From: Marinobacter xestospongiae
Lineage (GTDB): Bacteria > Pseudomonadota > Gammaproteobacteria > Pseudomonadales > Oleiphilaceae
NCBI RefSeq assembly: GCF_023156385.1
Contig: NZ_JAKZAK010000003.1
Location: forward strand, 1 to 41,037
Reading direction: 5' to 3'
DNA: 41,037 nucleotides
Under the pieces are notes generated by a model. The model made no database searches, had not been told where the DNA came from, and was given only the letters and a program-made list of their open reading frames with translations. The position numbers and the translations under genes are program-made. Positions 19,499 through 27,563 of this stretch are shown in pieces. How positions within the stretch are numbered: the first letter of the stretch is position 1; every line of letters starts with the position of its first letter.

Positions 19499-20238
19499 CC
19501 ACGCTGTTCATCTCAGACCTCCACCTGGAGGAAGACCGGCCGGATATCACCGAGGCATTTCTGGCGTTCCTGGCTGGCGAAGCCCAGGGCGCTGAACGCC
19601 TCTACATTCTTGGTGACTTTTTTGAGGCCTGGATAGGTGATGACGAGCGGACGCCGCTGCAGGAGCAGGTCGCATCGGCTTTGCGCGCCCTCAGTGATCA
19701 GGGTACCGAACTGTATCTGATGCACGGCAACCGGGATTTCCTCATCGGGGATGACTACTGTCAGCGTATCGGCGCCACCCTGTTGGATGACCCGACTGTG
19801 GTGGACCTGTACGGCACGCCCACCTTGCTGATGCACGGCGACAGCCTGTGCACCGCTGACGTGGAATACCAGAAGTTCCGCGCCACCATGCGCAACCGTC
19901 AGTGGCAGATCATGTTCCTGCAACGCCCGCTGGCTGACCGGCAGACGACCGCCCGCCAGCTGCGGGAGATCAGCATGGCCAAGAACCAGGGCAAGGAACA
20001 GTCGATTATGGACGTCACCCCGGAAGAGGTGGTCAACGTCATGGAAGAACACGGCGTCCAACGTCTGATCCATGGCCACACCCATCGGCCGGCGGTTCAT
20101 GACCTGGTCGCCAATGGCCAGCCCGCCCAGCGCATCGTACTGGGTGACTGGGACCGTCATGTCTGGTGGCTGACGGTCGCCCCGGGCCAGGAGCCGGCGC
20201 TGAACAAGCGCCCTCTGAACGAACAGGGCCAGTGTTAG
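19495..20238 (+). CDS. lpxH: UDP-2,3-diacylglucosamine diphosphatase LpxH
   Basis: LpxH hydrolyses UDP-2,3-diacylglucosamine to lipid X in the lipid A pathway, at the cytoplasmic face of the inner membrane. The 247-residue product shows the calcineurin-type metallophosphatase motifs in order: FISDLHL (Asp8, His10), [27 protein letters not shown] and [10 protein letters not shown]. It starts at a GTG inside the ppiB stop region, with GGAGG 9-10 nt upstream within ppiB. A strong hairpin follows at 20264-20302. Confidence 0.96.
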   Translation: MTTLFISDLHLEEDRPDITEAFLAFLAGEAQGAERLYILGDFFEAWIGDDERTPLQEQVASALRALSDQGTELYLMHGNRDFLIGDDYCQRIGATLLDDPTVVDLYGTPTLLMHGDSLCTADVEYQKFRATMRNRQWQIMFLQRPLADRQTTARQLREISMAKNQGKEQSIMDVTPEEVVNVMEEHGVQRLIHGHTHRPAVHDLVANGQPAQRIVLGDWDRHVWWLTVAPGQEPALNKRPLNEQGQC

Positions 20239-20263
20239 CGGCGGGAAACAGGCGTCGCACAAA

Positions 20264-20302
20264 GAAGCCCCGCCAAGGCTACGACGCCTTTGGCGGGGCT
20301 TC
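20264..20302. terminator. Hairpin between lpxH and the PEP-CTERM gene
   Basis: GAAGCCCCGCCAAGGC pairs with GCCTTTGGCGGGGCTTC across a short loop with one bulge, a 16-bp stem. The two genes converge here. T tracts on either side are poor, so termination strength is uncertain. Confidence 0.6.
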
Positions 20303-20336
20303 CCGGGTGTTCAATTTTTCGACACCACAATCACCG

Positions 20337-21050
20337 TCAGGCGGTGGCCGGTGTCATCCTCAGGCGACGGCGTGTGACGGACACACCGATCAGCCCCAAC
20401 CCCAGCAGCACCAGCGTTGACGGTTCCGGCACAACGGTGGTCGGCGTGTCATCGCCAGGCACATTCGGGTCGTCCGAACCGAAGGTGATGTTGTCGAACC
20501 CTACCTGGTTGGCGGTGCCGGAGAAATCGATTGATTTCGCGGTTCCGGAAAAGGTCACGTTGCCAACATCGAAGTTGCAGAACTGGCCTGACGGATCGCC
20601 AGTACAGTTGTTGGCTGTGCTGTTAGCAACCAGATCAATCTGTCCCAGCAGGGAACCACCGGCATTCTCCTGGTCCCACACCGTCACCGATGCCGCCTGG
20701 GAGGTGGTGTAATAGAAAGAAAACCCGGTATCAAACCCCGGCGAGTAGTTCAGGATGGACGAGCCCGAGAGGAAAAACATGATGGTGTCCGGTGAGGGTT
20801 CATTTGCGAAGTTGCCGTTACCTCCGGCATCCCCGTCAACCACGCCCAACGCGTTGTCGCCAAAGCCAACGCCGTAGTTGGTTCCTGAGTTGCCATCGGA
20901 GTCCGTCCCGCCGTTATAGAAATCCTGGATCTGCGCCTGATCCCCAACCCCTTCAAAATCGAGGGTAAAGGGCACCGCATACGCGCCACCTGCCATGCCG
21001 AGCAGCAATGCGGCGCAGCCACCGCGAGTCCATTGGTTGTTGGTAGTCAT
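20337..21050 (-). CDS. PEP-CTERM sorting-domain protein
   Basis: A 237-residue secreted protein. An N-terminal signal peptide (CAALLLGMAGGAYAVPF, cleavage probably after AYA) leads into a Gly/Asp/Asn-rich beta domain. The C-terminus is a textbook PEP-CTERM signal: VPEPSTLVLLGLGLIGVSV followed by an Arg cluster. Such signals are recognised by exosortase (EpsH/XrtA family), which anchors or releases the protein together with exopolysaccharide. No exosortase is in this window, so its enzyme must be encoded elsewhere. The body has two Cys (NNCTGDPSGQFC) that could form a disulfide. Its function is unknown. Confidence 0.9.
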   Translation of the reverse strand: MTTNNQWTRGGCAALLLGMAGGAYAVPFTLDFEGVGDQAQIQDFYNGGTDSDGNSGTNYGVGFGDNALGVVDGDAGGNGNFANEPSPDTIMFFLSGSSILNYSPGFDTGFSFYYTTSQAASVTVWDQENAGGSLLGQIDLVANSTANNCTGDPSGQFCNFDVGNVTFSGTAKSIDFSGTANQVGFDNITFGSDDPNVPGDDTPTTVVPEPSTLVLLGLGLIGVSVTRRRLRMTPATA

Positions 21051-21158
21051 GGTTATCTCCTTGGCCGGGGATTACTGAACCCAAACAACTCCCCCAGGCG
21101 TTGCTGTAAACCCATGCGAAAAACCAGCCAAGTTTTCATCTTATTGGTTTTAAAAGGT

Positions 21159-21188
21159 ATTAAATGATCGATCTGTGCAACCTGTAAA
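21159..21188 (-). promoter_or_regulatory. Possible promoter of the PEP-CTERM gene
   Basis: On the minus strand TTTACA (21183-21188), an 18-bp spacer and TTTAAT (21159-21164) lie about 110 nt upstream of the start codon in an AT-rich stretch. Tentative. Confidence 0.3.
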
Positions 21189-21234
21189 GCATATTGACAC
21201 ACCGACACCCCCTTGGGAGCGCCCGGCGAAGGCA

Positions 21235-21969
21235 TCAGGCCCGTGTCCCGGGTAGCCCGGCGCCACGCCGGATTCGACGCACATTGAGGTTGATCAGGTG
21301 CCTGATCACACAACGAAAAGCCCACCGCTTCCAACCACTGAGGTTGCCTCCCCGCTCCCGGTAGAACTGGTCGGGCTGTTGATAGCGGCCAAAGTCCTGC
21401 GCGATGCCGAGCCGTTGGATGTAGGTATTGCCGCCGGTCCATTCATTATCAGGCGATGACAGACACCTCGACGCGATGCCGAAGCCAAAGAACGGCCCCC
21501 GATGGCCTGAAAAACGCCTCTGAACCCGGGCAAGATAGCGCTGGTCAATGATGTAACCCTCCAGCTCCAGCCAACGACCGCCCACCCGCGCCTCCACCCA
21601 GCTGTGGATGATCTGATCCGGCGCCAACCCAAACAGATAGTCCGGGATTGCCCCGCGCTGAAGCTCGTTGTAGATGGTAAAGCCATGCAGACGGGCCGGA
21701 ATCCCCACCGCCCGGAGTAACGCCATTAACAGCGTGCCCTTGGTGTTGCATTGACCATAGCCGTCCGCCAACACCTTACTCGCCGAGAGGTCATCGCTGG
21801 CGTTGTAGCCAAACGGAATCTGGTCACGAACAAACAGGTAGATGGCCCTGGCCACCTCAGGCTCAGGCAGCTCCCGCCAGCCCTGTTGACGCACCAGGCG
21901 TTGAACATCCGGGTGCCCGAAATCCAGCATCGTCGTTGGCTGCAGGTATGGCGACTCGTTCTGACTCAT
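21235..21969 (-). CDS. Transglutaminase-like cysteine protease-fold protein
   Basis: A 244-residue soluble protein of the transglutaminase-like superfamily. The Cys of the triad is Cys74 in ADGYGQCNTKGTLLMALLRA and the His is His122 in IIHSWVEARVGGRW; an acidic residue in the following ELEGYIID stretch would be the third. The ATG at 21969 follows GGAGA; the frame stays open much further upstream, but that extension overlaps the AraC gene and is low-complexity, so I reject it. Bacterial members act as peptidases, amidases or peptide-processing enzymes; the substrate cannot be told. It may share a transcript with the AraC-type gene upstream. Confidence 0.85.
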   Translation of the reverse strand: MSQNESPYLQPTTMLDFGHPDVQRLVRQQGWRELPEPEVARAIYLFVRDQIPFGYNASDDLSASKVLADGYGQCNTKGTLLMALLRAVGIPARLHGFTIYNELQRGAIPDYLFGLAPDQIIHSWVEARVGGRWLELEGYIIDQRYLARVQRRFSGHRGPFFGFGIASRCLSSPDNEWTGGNTYIQRLGIAQDFGRYQQPDQFYRERGGNLSGWKRWAFRCVIRHLINLNVRRIRRGAGLPGTRA

Positions 21970-22082
21970 TGCGTTCTCCAGCGGTCCATGGGTGTTGGAG
22001 AAACAGTACCGCCCTATCCCATCGCAAACTTGAACAAACTGGCTAAACAGAAACCTGCTGGAGCGGATTCGTGCGGCCCAGA

Positions 22083-22816
22083 TCAGCTGCGCGAACGCAG
22101 GCGGGATGCCTGACGGATTGAGAGACCGAAACACCGACGAAAGGTCCGACTGAGGTGGGCACTGTCGGAAAAGCCGGCCAGGTGGGCCGCCTCCGTCGCA
22201 GCCTTCCCTTCTGCCATCGCCGTCACCGCACACAGAAGACGACGCCACAGCAGGTAAGGACGCCAGGCCATGCCCACCTGGTCCCGAAACAGGTGCAGAA
22301 ACCGGCCCTCGGACAACGCCATCGAACGGGCCGCGTCTGCGGCCCTCCAGCCCTGGGGCTTGAGGCAACGGTCGACCGCGAAGCACTCATCCATGGCCTG
22401 CAGCAACCGGCGGATTCGGTGGTCCCCCACCGCCGTCATGGCGGGCCCGGGCAGGGGCAAGCCAAGCCGGGAGCAAAGCAGTGCCATCGCCGGAACCAGC
22501 CAACCGTCTGCCAGCGAGGTTTCCGCCGCCGAAGGTGCCAACTCCGGTAGCGGCAAGGTAACGCAGTCCTCACCATCAAGCCGGCGACCAAGCACCTCAC
22601 CCCAGCATGACTGCGGCTCGATCAGCAGCAACAGCCCTTCGGACATCGCCAACCGATGAGGAACGCCTCCGGCCACCAGCGCCGGTTCCCGACCAGCAGC
22701 TCGCTGTCACCACGGGGCCAAACCACCTGCGCCGCCACGTGGGCATGCTCTTCAGCCTCGAGCGCCCGGCCGACAAACAGCAGCACCCCCGGCATCACCC
22801 GAACCTGATCAGTCAT
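22083..22816 (-). pseudogene. AraC-family transcriptional regulator, frameshifted
   Basis: Two frames together make one AraC-type regulator. The N-terminal part starts at the ATG at 22816 (MTDQVRVMPGVLLFVGRALEAE, EEHAHVAAQVVWPRG, cupin-like with an H-x-H) and loses the frame near GDSELLVG at about 22690. The next frame continues REPALVAGGVPHRLAMSEG and then a complete C-terminal double helix-turn-helix (AARSMALSEGRFLHLFRDQVG and AAHLAGFSDSAHLSRTFRRCFG). A one-base change around 22680-22695 would join them. It is either a true recent pseudogene or a sequencing error. It reads toward the transglutaminase-like gene, a possible target. Confidence 0.75.
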
Positions 22817-22950
22817 GGGGTTGCGCTCTGCAGGTACACAGGCCGGAAAGCGAATTCAAAGCTAGACTGCAGATACACCATCTACTCTCCTGTAGAAGGC
22901 TGGTGGCAACACTCGCTGCCGGAACACAGCCTTTTGCCAAGGAAATCAAC

Positions 22951-23358
22951 ATGCTTCTTGTCAGTCTCGTTTACGCTTCCAGTGTTTCAGCGTCGGTAGA
23001 CGAACAGGCCGTCGCACGGATTCTGGAAACCTCCCGTGCCTACAACGAGCAATACGACATCACCGGTCTGCTGTGCTTCAATCACCGCTATTTCCTGCAA
23101 TGCCTTGAAGGCTCCCGCACCCGCGTCAATCACCTGTACCAGCGCATACTTCAGGACCCGAGGCATTCCGACATACTGCTGCTTGATTACGCCGAGATCG
23201 AGCAGCGACGGTTCGATCAGTGGGCCATGGGCTACGTTCCATCCGGGCAGTTGGCGCGGCAACAGATCCTCAGGTTCTCCGGAAAAGCGGAGTTCAACCC
23301 CTATGAGATGACCGGCGCCAGCGCCTGCGGACTGCTAGCCGAGCTTGGCAGCCTCTGA
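22951..23358 (+). CDS. BLUF-domain blue-light sensor (short, stand-alone)
   Basis: A 135-residue protein that is almost entirely one BLUF domain, which binds FAD and senses blue light. Alignment by eye with AppA (offset 13) recovers every key residue: Tyr8 (AppA Tyr21), Asn32 (Asn45), Gln50 (Gln63), Trp91 (Trp104) and Met93 (Met106). About 35 residues follow without a recognisable output domain, so it should signal by protein-protein contact. The ATG at 22951 is chosen because it follows AAGGAAATCAAC and begins the domain directly (MLLVSLVYAS); an ATG at 22903 would add 16 untypical residues. Its stop abuts the 3' end of the convergent acetyltransferase gene. Confidence 0.93.
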   Translation: MLLVSLVYASSVSASVDEQAVARILETSRAYNEQYDITGLLCFNHRYFLQCLEGSRTRVNHLYQRILQDPRHSDILLLDYAEIEQRRFDQWAMGYVPSGQLARQQILRFSGKAEFNPYEMTGASACGLLAELGSL

Positions 23359-23853
23359 TCACCGCGGCCATTCAAATACCCGCTGGTTCTTGATGTGCCT
23401 GAAACCCTCGGCGAGATAGAACGCATGACTGTCCTCCCGTTCGTCCCGACAACGCACGCGCACAGGCATGCCCAACGAGTCTCCCCAGGTTGTCGCCCGG
23501 GCCAGCAGCGACGAGCCAATTCCGCCCCGTCGCCGGGCGGTTTCAACCACCAGCCCCCCGACTTCAACGAAGGGCACCGTACCGACCCGGCGGGCGATGA
23601 ACGCATGCATCCAACCAACGACCGCACCTCTGGCCATAGCCGGGTTGGCAGCGCTTGCCAGCTCAGCAACCCAGACCCGATGATCAGGCAGCGCCAGCAG
23701 TGTCTTTAACGCCCGACGCGAGTCCACTCCTTCGCCGTCAGGCACCAGGGCTGCCGCCAGACGCAATACCGCCTGGCTGTCGGTCGGCCTTGCGGCGCGA
23801 ATAGTCACTGGCTGATCATCCTGGGTCACAGTTCTGTTCTCATCGATGGCCAT
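23359..23853 (-). CDS. GNAT-family N-acetyltransferase
   Basis: A 164-residue acetyltransferase of unknown substrate. The acetyl-CoA-binding motif A is seen as EVGGLVVETARRRGGIGSSLLARA (R-R-x-G-x-G), preceded by VGWMHAFI (beta 4 region), and the C-terminal YLAEGFRHIKNQRVFEW is the typical motif B end. The ATG at 23853 is used; a GTG directly before it would add one residue. It converges with the BLUF gene with no spacer. No link with neighbouring genes is evident. Confidence 0.88.
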   Translation of the reverse strand: MAIDENRTVTQDDQPVTIRAARPTDSQAVLRLAAALVPDGEGVDSRRALKTLLALPDHRVWVAELASAANPAMARGAVVGWMHAFIARRVGTVPFVEVGGLVVETARRRGGIGSSLLARATTWGDSLGMPVRVRCRDEREDSHAFYLAEGFRHIKNQRVFEWPR

Positions 23854-24004
23854 CACCCGAGCAAAAGAGTTCGTGCCGTGTCAGTGGGGTCTGAAGAGCT
23901 TACGTGCTAGATTCGATCTCTCACAATAGCTCAGAGAACGGGAATCGCTGAAGCCTCTCTGTGCAACTGGGATCAAGACGCCTCAATAACCGACGACCGC
24001 CATC

Positions 24005-25174
24005 ATGCAACACACTCACGATCTGCTGCTTCTGGGCATCATTATGCTGCTCGGACTGGGAGCCCACACGCTCGGGGGGAAGGTCCACGTTCCCCGGGTC
24101 ACCCTTCTGTTGCTGCTGGGTGCCCTTGCCGGCCCGGCATTGTTCGACGTGATTCCATTGCAGGCAACCGGCAGTTTCGAACTGATTACCGAGCTTACGC
24201 TGGCGATGGTCGGCTTTCTGTTGGGGGAGCGGATGTCTCTGCGGGATCTCCGGGAAGGCCGGGAAGCGATCGTGCTCAGTCTCACGGTGACGCTGGTGAC
24301 GGCGCTGGTGATGTTCCTGGCGGTATGGGCCTTCACCGGCAACCTGCCGGCTGCGCTGCTGTTGGCCGCGATTGCCACCGCCACCGACCCGGCAGCCACC
24401 CTGGATGTGATCCGCGAAGCCGGCGCCAAAGGCCCGCTGACCCGGGTGGTTACCCAGGTGGTGGCCATTGACGATGCCTGGGGCGCGATCCTGTTCAGTA
24501 TCCTGCTGGTGTTTGCCGAGCTGGTCGCCGGCAATGGCAACAGTATCAGCGACCTGGTGGCCCATGGCGTGACAGACGTCTTCGGTGCCATGATCCTCGG
24601 GGCCACCATTGGCTGGCCCATGGCCTGGCTCACCGGTCGCCTGAAGCCTGGCGAGCCGATGCTGCTGGAGGCGGCCGGCTTTGTATTTCTGGCCGCCGGC
24701 CTGGCCGGATACCTCGGGGTGTCCTACCTGCTCACCTGCATGACCCTGGGCGTGGTGGTCGCCAACCGGGCCCACCATCACGTGCGTCCGTTCCGATCCA
24801 TTGAAGGGGTAATCGACCCGTTCTTCGCCCTGTTTTTCTTCCTCGCCGGCTACAGTCTTGACTGGGCGCTGTTGCCCACCTTGGGGCTGCTGGGATTGGT
24901 CTACCTGCTGGCGCGGGTTGCCGGTCGACTGGCCGGAGGCTACCTGGGTGGTGTATTCGCGCGCTCCGAACCGGTGGTCCGGCGCTACGCCGGCGCCTGC
25001 ATGCTGCCCCAGGCCGGCGTTGCTCTGGGACTGGCCCTGGTAGCCACCGAGCGGCTGCCGGAACTGACCCTGCTACTGCCACTGGTGATCGGCGCCACCG
25101 TAATCTTCGAGCTCGCCGGACCGGCCATCACCGCCTGGCAGCTGCGACTGGCAGGAGAAACCAGAAAAAGATAG
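24005..25174 (+). CDS. Cation:proton antiporter (Na+/H+ exchanger type)
   Basis: A 389-residue integral membrane protein with about 11-12 hydrophobic segments and no cytoplasmic regulatory domain. The family fingerprint is visible: the unwound-helix motif ATATDPAAT and the ion-binding pair VVAIDDAWG (Asp-Asp, as in electrogenic members) on the following helix. It should exchange protons for Na+ or K+ across the inner membrane, fitting a marine host. It is a single gene, with no KefF-like or TrkA-like partner. The ATG at 24005 has no clear ribosome binding site. Confidence 0.9.
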   Translation: MQHTHDLLLLGIIMLLGLGAHTLGGKVHVPRVTLLLLLGALAGPALFDVIPLQATGSFELITELTLAMVGFLLGERMSLRDLREGREAIVLSLTVTLVTALVMFLAVWAFTGNLPAALLLAAIATATDPAATLDVIREAGAKGPLTRVVTQVVAIDDAWGAILFSILLVFAELVAGNGNSISDLVAHGVTDVFGAMILGATIGWPMAWLTGRLKPGEPMLLEAAGFVFLAAGLAGYLGVSYLLTCMTLGVVVANRAHHHVRPFRSIEGVIDPFFALFFFLAGYSLDWALLPTLGLLGLVYLLARVAGRLAGGYLGGVFARSEPVVRRYAGACMLPQAGVALGLALVATERLPELTLLLPLVIGATVIFELAGPAITAWQLRLAGETRKR

Positions 25175-25177
25175 CTG

Positions 25178-25498
25178 TCACCTCAGAGGCGCAATTTGAC
25201 TTGAGCGCCTGGGCTCAATAAAGAACGACGCCAGGTAGGACCCCCACACGCCCAGCGGCGAAAGCAGGCACGCCAGCCCTCCCCACACAATGGCACTGCG
25301 CCCCATCCGGTGGGCAAACACACCAATGGCGAAGAAGTAAACGATAAGACTGATCAATCCCACCAGAACAGCAGGAAGCGCCCATAGCGGGGCATTGGAG
25401 AAATCGTCGACCAGCCAGACAGGCACAATCAAGGCAATATGCCCCAGCCAGAAAGTAGCGTCGACAAGCCACCGCCCCGGCTTACTCACATCATCCAT
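25178..25498 (-). CDS. Small three-helix membrane protein, unknown function
   Basis: A 106-residue protein with three predicted membrane segments (about residues 12-31, 38-61 and 68-92) and a basic C-terminal end. AAGGA lies nine bases before the ATG at 25498. It converges with the antiporter with a 3-bp gap. I do not recognise a family. The next 160 bp (25499-25658) hold only a hairpin (TGGCCTTG/CAAGGCCA). Confidence 0.75.
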   Translation of the reverse strand: MDDVSKPGRWLVDATFWLGHIALIVPVWLVDDFSNAPLWALPAVLVGLISLIVYFFAIGVFAHRMGRSAIVWGGLACLLSPLGVWGSYLASFFIEPRRSSQIAPLR

Positions 25499-25658
25499 AA
25501 CAGAACGTCCTTTTCTTCCTTGTTGTTCTCTTCCCTGGCCTTGTCCAAGGCCACCGCACTGACGCGGGACATCAGATTACGCGGCGGAACCGTATCGGGC
25601 AAGACCACAACATCAGCCCGCCGTCGCTGTCAGCTCACTGACAATCGACCCCAGGGAG

Positions 25659-26192
25659 CTAATCCCGCCACAGCGAGTGCTTCTGCAGCTTGCGCTGTAA
25701 TGTCCGTCGGTGCATGTTCAGGGCCCGGGCAGTGGCGGAAACATTCCCGTCGTTCTCCGTCAGTACACGCTGGATGTGCTCCCACTCCATCTCTTCAACG
25801 GAGGGGGGCTCCGGCCTCAGCTCCGGCGGCGCTTCCAGGGCATCGAACCCGGCAATCAGCTGATCCACCGTCACCGGTTTACACAGGTAATTGACGGCAC
25901 CACGGCGCATCGCTTCCACGGCTGTAGCGATACTGCCGTAGCCGGTCAACACCACCACCTTCAGATTCGGCTGACTGTCGAGCAGCAATGGCAATAGCTG
26001 CAACCCACTGTCCCCGGCCAGGTTCAGGTCCAGCACGCACTGGCTGTAATGCTGCTCTGACAGCCGCTGTCGGGCTTCCTGCGGCGAATGGGCAACATCC
26101 GCAACAATACCCCGGCGGTCCAGAGACCGTCTGAGCACGTGAAGAAAGGCCTCGTCATCGTCGATCAGTAACCAGTTTGCGATGTCAGCCAT
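25659..26192 (-). CDS. RegA/PrrA/ActR-type response regulator
   Basis: A 177-residue response regulator: receiver domain with phospho-acceptor Asp55 (QCVLDLNL), acidic pocket LIDDDE, Thr/Lys of the switch (VVVLTGYG, YLCKPV), and a short C-terminal Fis-type helix-turn-helix (ATARALNMHRRTLQRKLQKH). This compact design with no AAA+ domain is characteristic of RegA/PrrA/ActR/RoxR regulators, which control respiration, cytochrome oxidases and redox balance. Its start overlaps the kinase gene by 8 bp, so the pair is translationally coupled. Regulation targets cannot be seen, but the divergent copper receptor is a candidate. Confidence 0.93.
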   Translation of the reverse strand: MADIANWLLIDDDEAFLHVLRRSLDRRGIVADVAHSPQEARQRLSEQHYSQCVLDLNLAGDSGLQLLPLLLDSQPNLKVVVLTGYGSIATAVEAMRRGAVNYLCKPVTVDQLIAGFDALEAPPELRPEPPSVEEMEWEHIQRVLTENDGNVSATARALNMHRRTLQRKLQKHSLWRD

Positions 26193-27450
26193 GGTTTGTC
26201 CCCTGTTCTGCCAGCGGCAGTTCGATGATCATCGTGGTGCCGCCAGGCTCCACCCGTGCCTTGAGCGTGCCGCCCAATCGCTGGATGGTGGCATTGGACA
26301 AAAACAGGCCAACCCCCAGGCCGGTATCAGAGTCGACAACCCTGGCACCGGGGGCACCCTGGAGCGTGGTCTCCAGGCCATCACCGTGGTCCTGTACCAC
26401 CAGTTCCAGCCGTCCGGCGACGTCCCTGACGGCAACCCCCACCCAGTCCGGGCTGGCAGTCAGTGCATTGGCAAGCAGGTTGAGAACGGCCTGGTCCAGC
26501 GTTGCATCCACGGCGATGGCAGAGGTCGGAACCGTCGCCTGCCACTCCATCGTGGCACCTGGCCAGAGCAGGGTCGCCGACTCCCGCAGCCGCCTGATCC
26601 AGGCCGCAACGGAAATCACTTCCAGCTCCGCGGCGCTGGCCTGCCGCGCCGCTGACGTCAACTGGCGGAGGTGACCGCTACACAGATCCAACTGCTGGGC
26701 CATCAGCGCAAGGTCTTCCTGCTGTCCCGGCCTCGTCTCCCCCGCCCTCAGGTCATCCACCAGCAGCGAGAGGGTATTGAGGGGCGTATTGAGGCGATGG
26801 GCGACGGCCGCTGCGGACAGCCCCAGAGCAATAACCTGCTCGTCCCGCAAGCGGCCTTCACGAATCCTCGACAGCTGGACCTGCTGTCTCCGCAGGCGTT
26901 GGGCCAGTGTCCCAACCACCAGCAGCAGGATCGCCGAGGTCAACACAAACGTCAGCCACATACCAAACAGGTGCAACTGGGCCATGCTGCTGCCATGGTG
27001 GTGATCCATGGTCACCGGCAGGTACCAGCGCGCCAGCACCGTATAAAGCGCAATACCAAGCAGGGTCAGCCCGATACTCTGGGCCAGTGGCAGCACCACA
27101 ATCGCCACCGCAATCGGTAACAGCATCAGCGATGTCAGTGGGTTGGTGTAACCACCGATCAGAAACAGCCAGCCGCCGATCATCAGCAGATCCAGCGCCA
27201 GCCCGGCCGCCACCACCAGGGCAGACGCCGGCGGCCAGCGCTCAAACCACAACCAGCCGCCGACCGCCAGGGAGGCATAGATCAACGTCAGCCAAAGCGC
27301 TTCCCCACCCTGGGCCAACGACACCATGCTTTCCGCCACCGCCAACGCCAGCAACTGGGCCGCGGCCATCGCCAGCCGCAGCCCGAGAAGGTAGCGACCT
27401 GCCTGCTGGAATCCGGATTCTGAATAGGTTAACCAAGCCATAACCCGCAT
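26185..27450 (-). CDS. RegB/PrrB/ActS-type redox sensor histidine kinase
   Basis: A six-helix membrane histidine kinase of about 421 residues (ATG 27450; an ATG at 27441 is equally possible). Numbered from 27450: the ubiquinone-sensing motif of RegB appears as GGYTNPL near residues 99-105, the H-box is AAAVAHRLNTPLN (His218), a Cys sits at 257 in DLCSGHL, at the same spacing as the redox-active Cys265 relative to His225 of Rhodobacter RegB, and the ATPase has the N-box NLLANAL, G1 VQDHGDG and G2 GLGVGLFLS. The loop before the last helix is His/Met-rich (MDHHHGSSMAQLH), which may bind metal. The usual senC/prrC partner is not in the window. It is divergent from a copper receptor. Confidence 0.93.
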   Translation of the reverse strand: MRVMAWLTYSESGFQQAGRYLLGLRLAMAAAQLLALAVAESMVSLAQGGEALWLTLIYASLAVGGWLWFERWPPASALVVAAGLALDLLMIGGWLFLIGGYTNPLTSLMLLPIAVAIVVLPLAQSIGLTLLGIALYTVLARWYLPVTMDHHHGSSMAQLHLFGMWLTFVLTSAILLLVVGTLAQRLRRQQVQLSRIREGRLRDEQVIALGLSAAAVAHRLNTPLNTLSLLVDDLRAGETRPGQQEDLALMAQQLDLCSGHLRQLTSAARQASAAELEVISVAAWIRRLRESATLLWPGATMEWQATVPTSAIAVDATLDQAVLNLLANALTASPDWVGVAVRDVAGRLELVVQDHGDGLETTLQGAPGARVVDSDTGLGVGLFLSNATIQRLGGTLKARVEPGGTTMIIELPLAEQGTNHG

Positions 27451-27563
27451 TCTAACGGCTTTTCCTTTGGGAATACCTACTTGGAGATGCGGCATTCTGT
27501 CTCAGGCCAGGCGCGGGCCCGCTGATTACTATTGGCGCCACGTTCAATTCAGGAGAGACAGCC

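Noticed and set aside
21970..22386. N-terminal extension of the transglutaminase-like protein
   Set aside because: The extra residues are low-complexity, overlap the AraC coding region, and a good ribosome binding site supports the start at 21969.
23359..25498. Toxin-antitoxin or defence genes in the accessory region
   Set aside because: The proteins here are a GNAT acetyltransferase, an ion antiporter and a small membrane protein; the acetyltransferase lacks a paired ribbon-helix-helix antitoxin gene.
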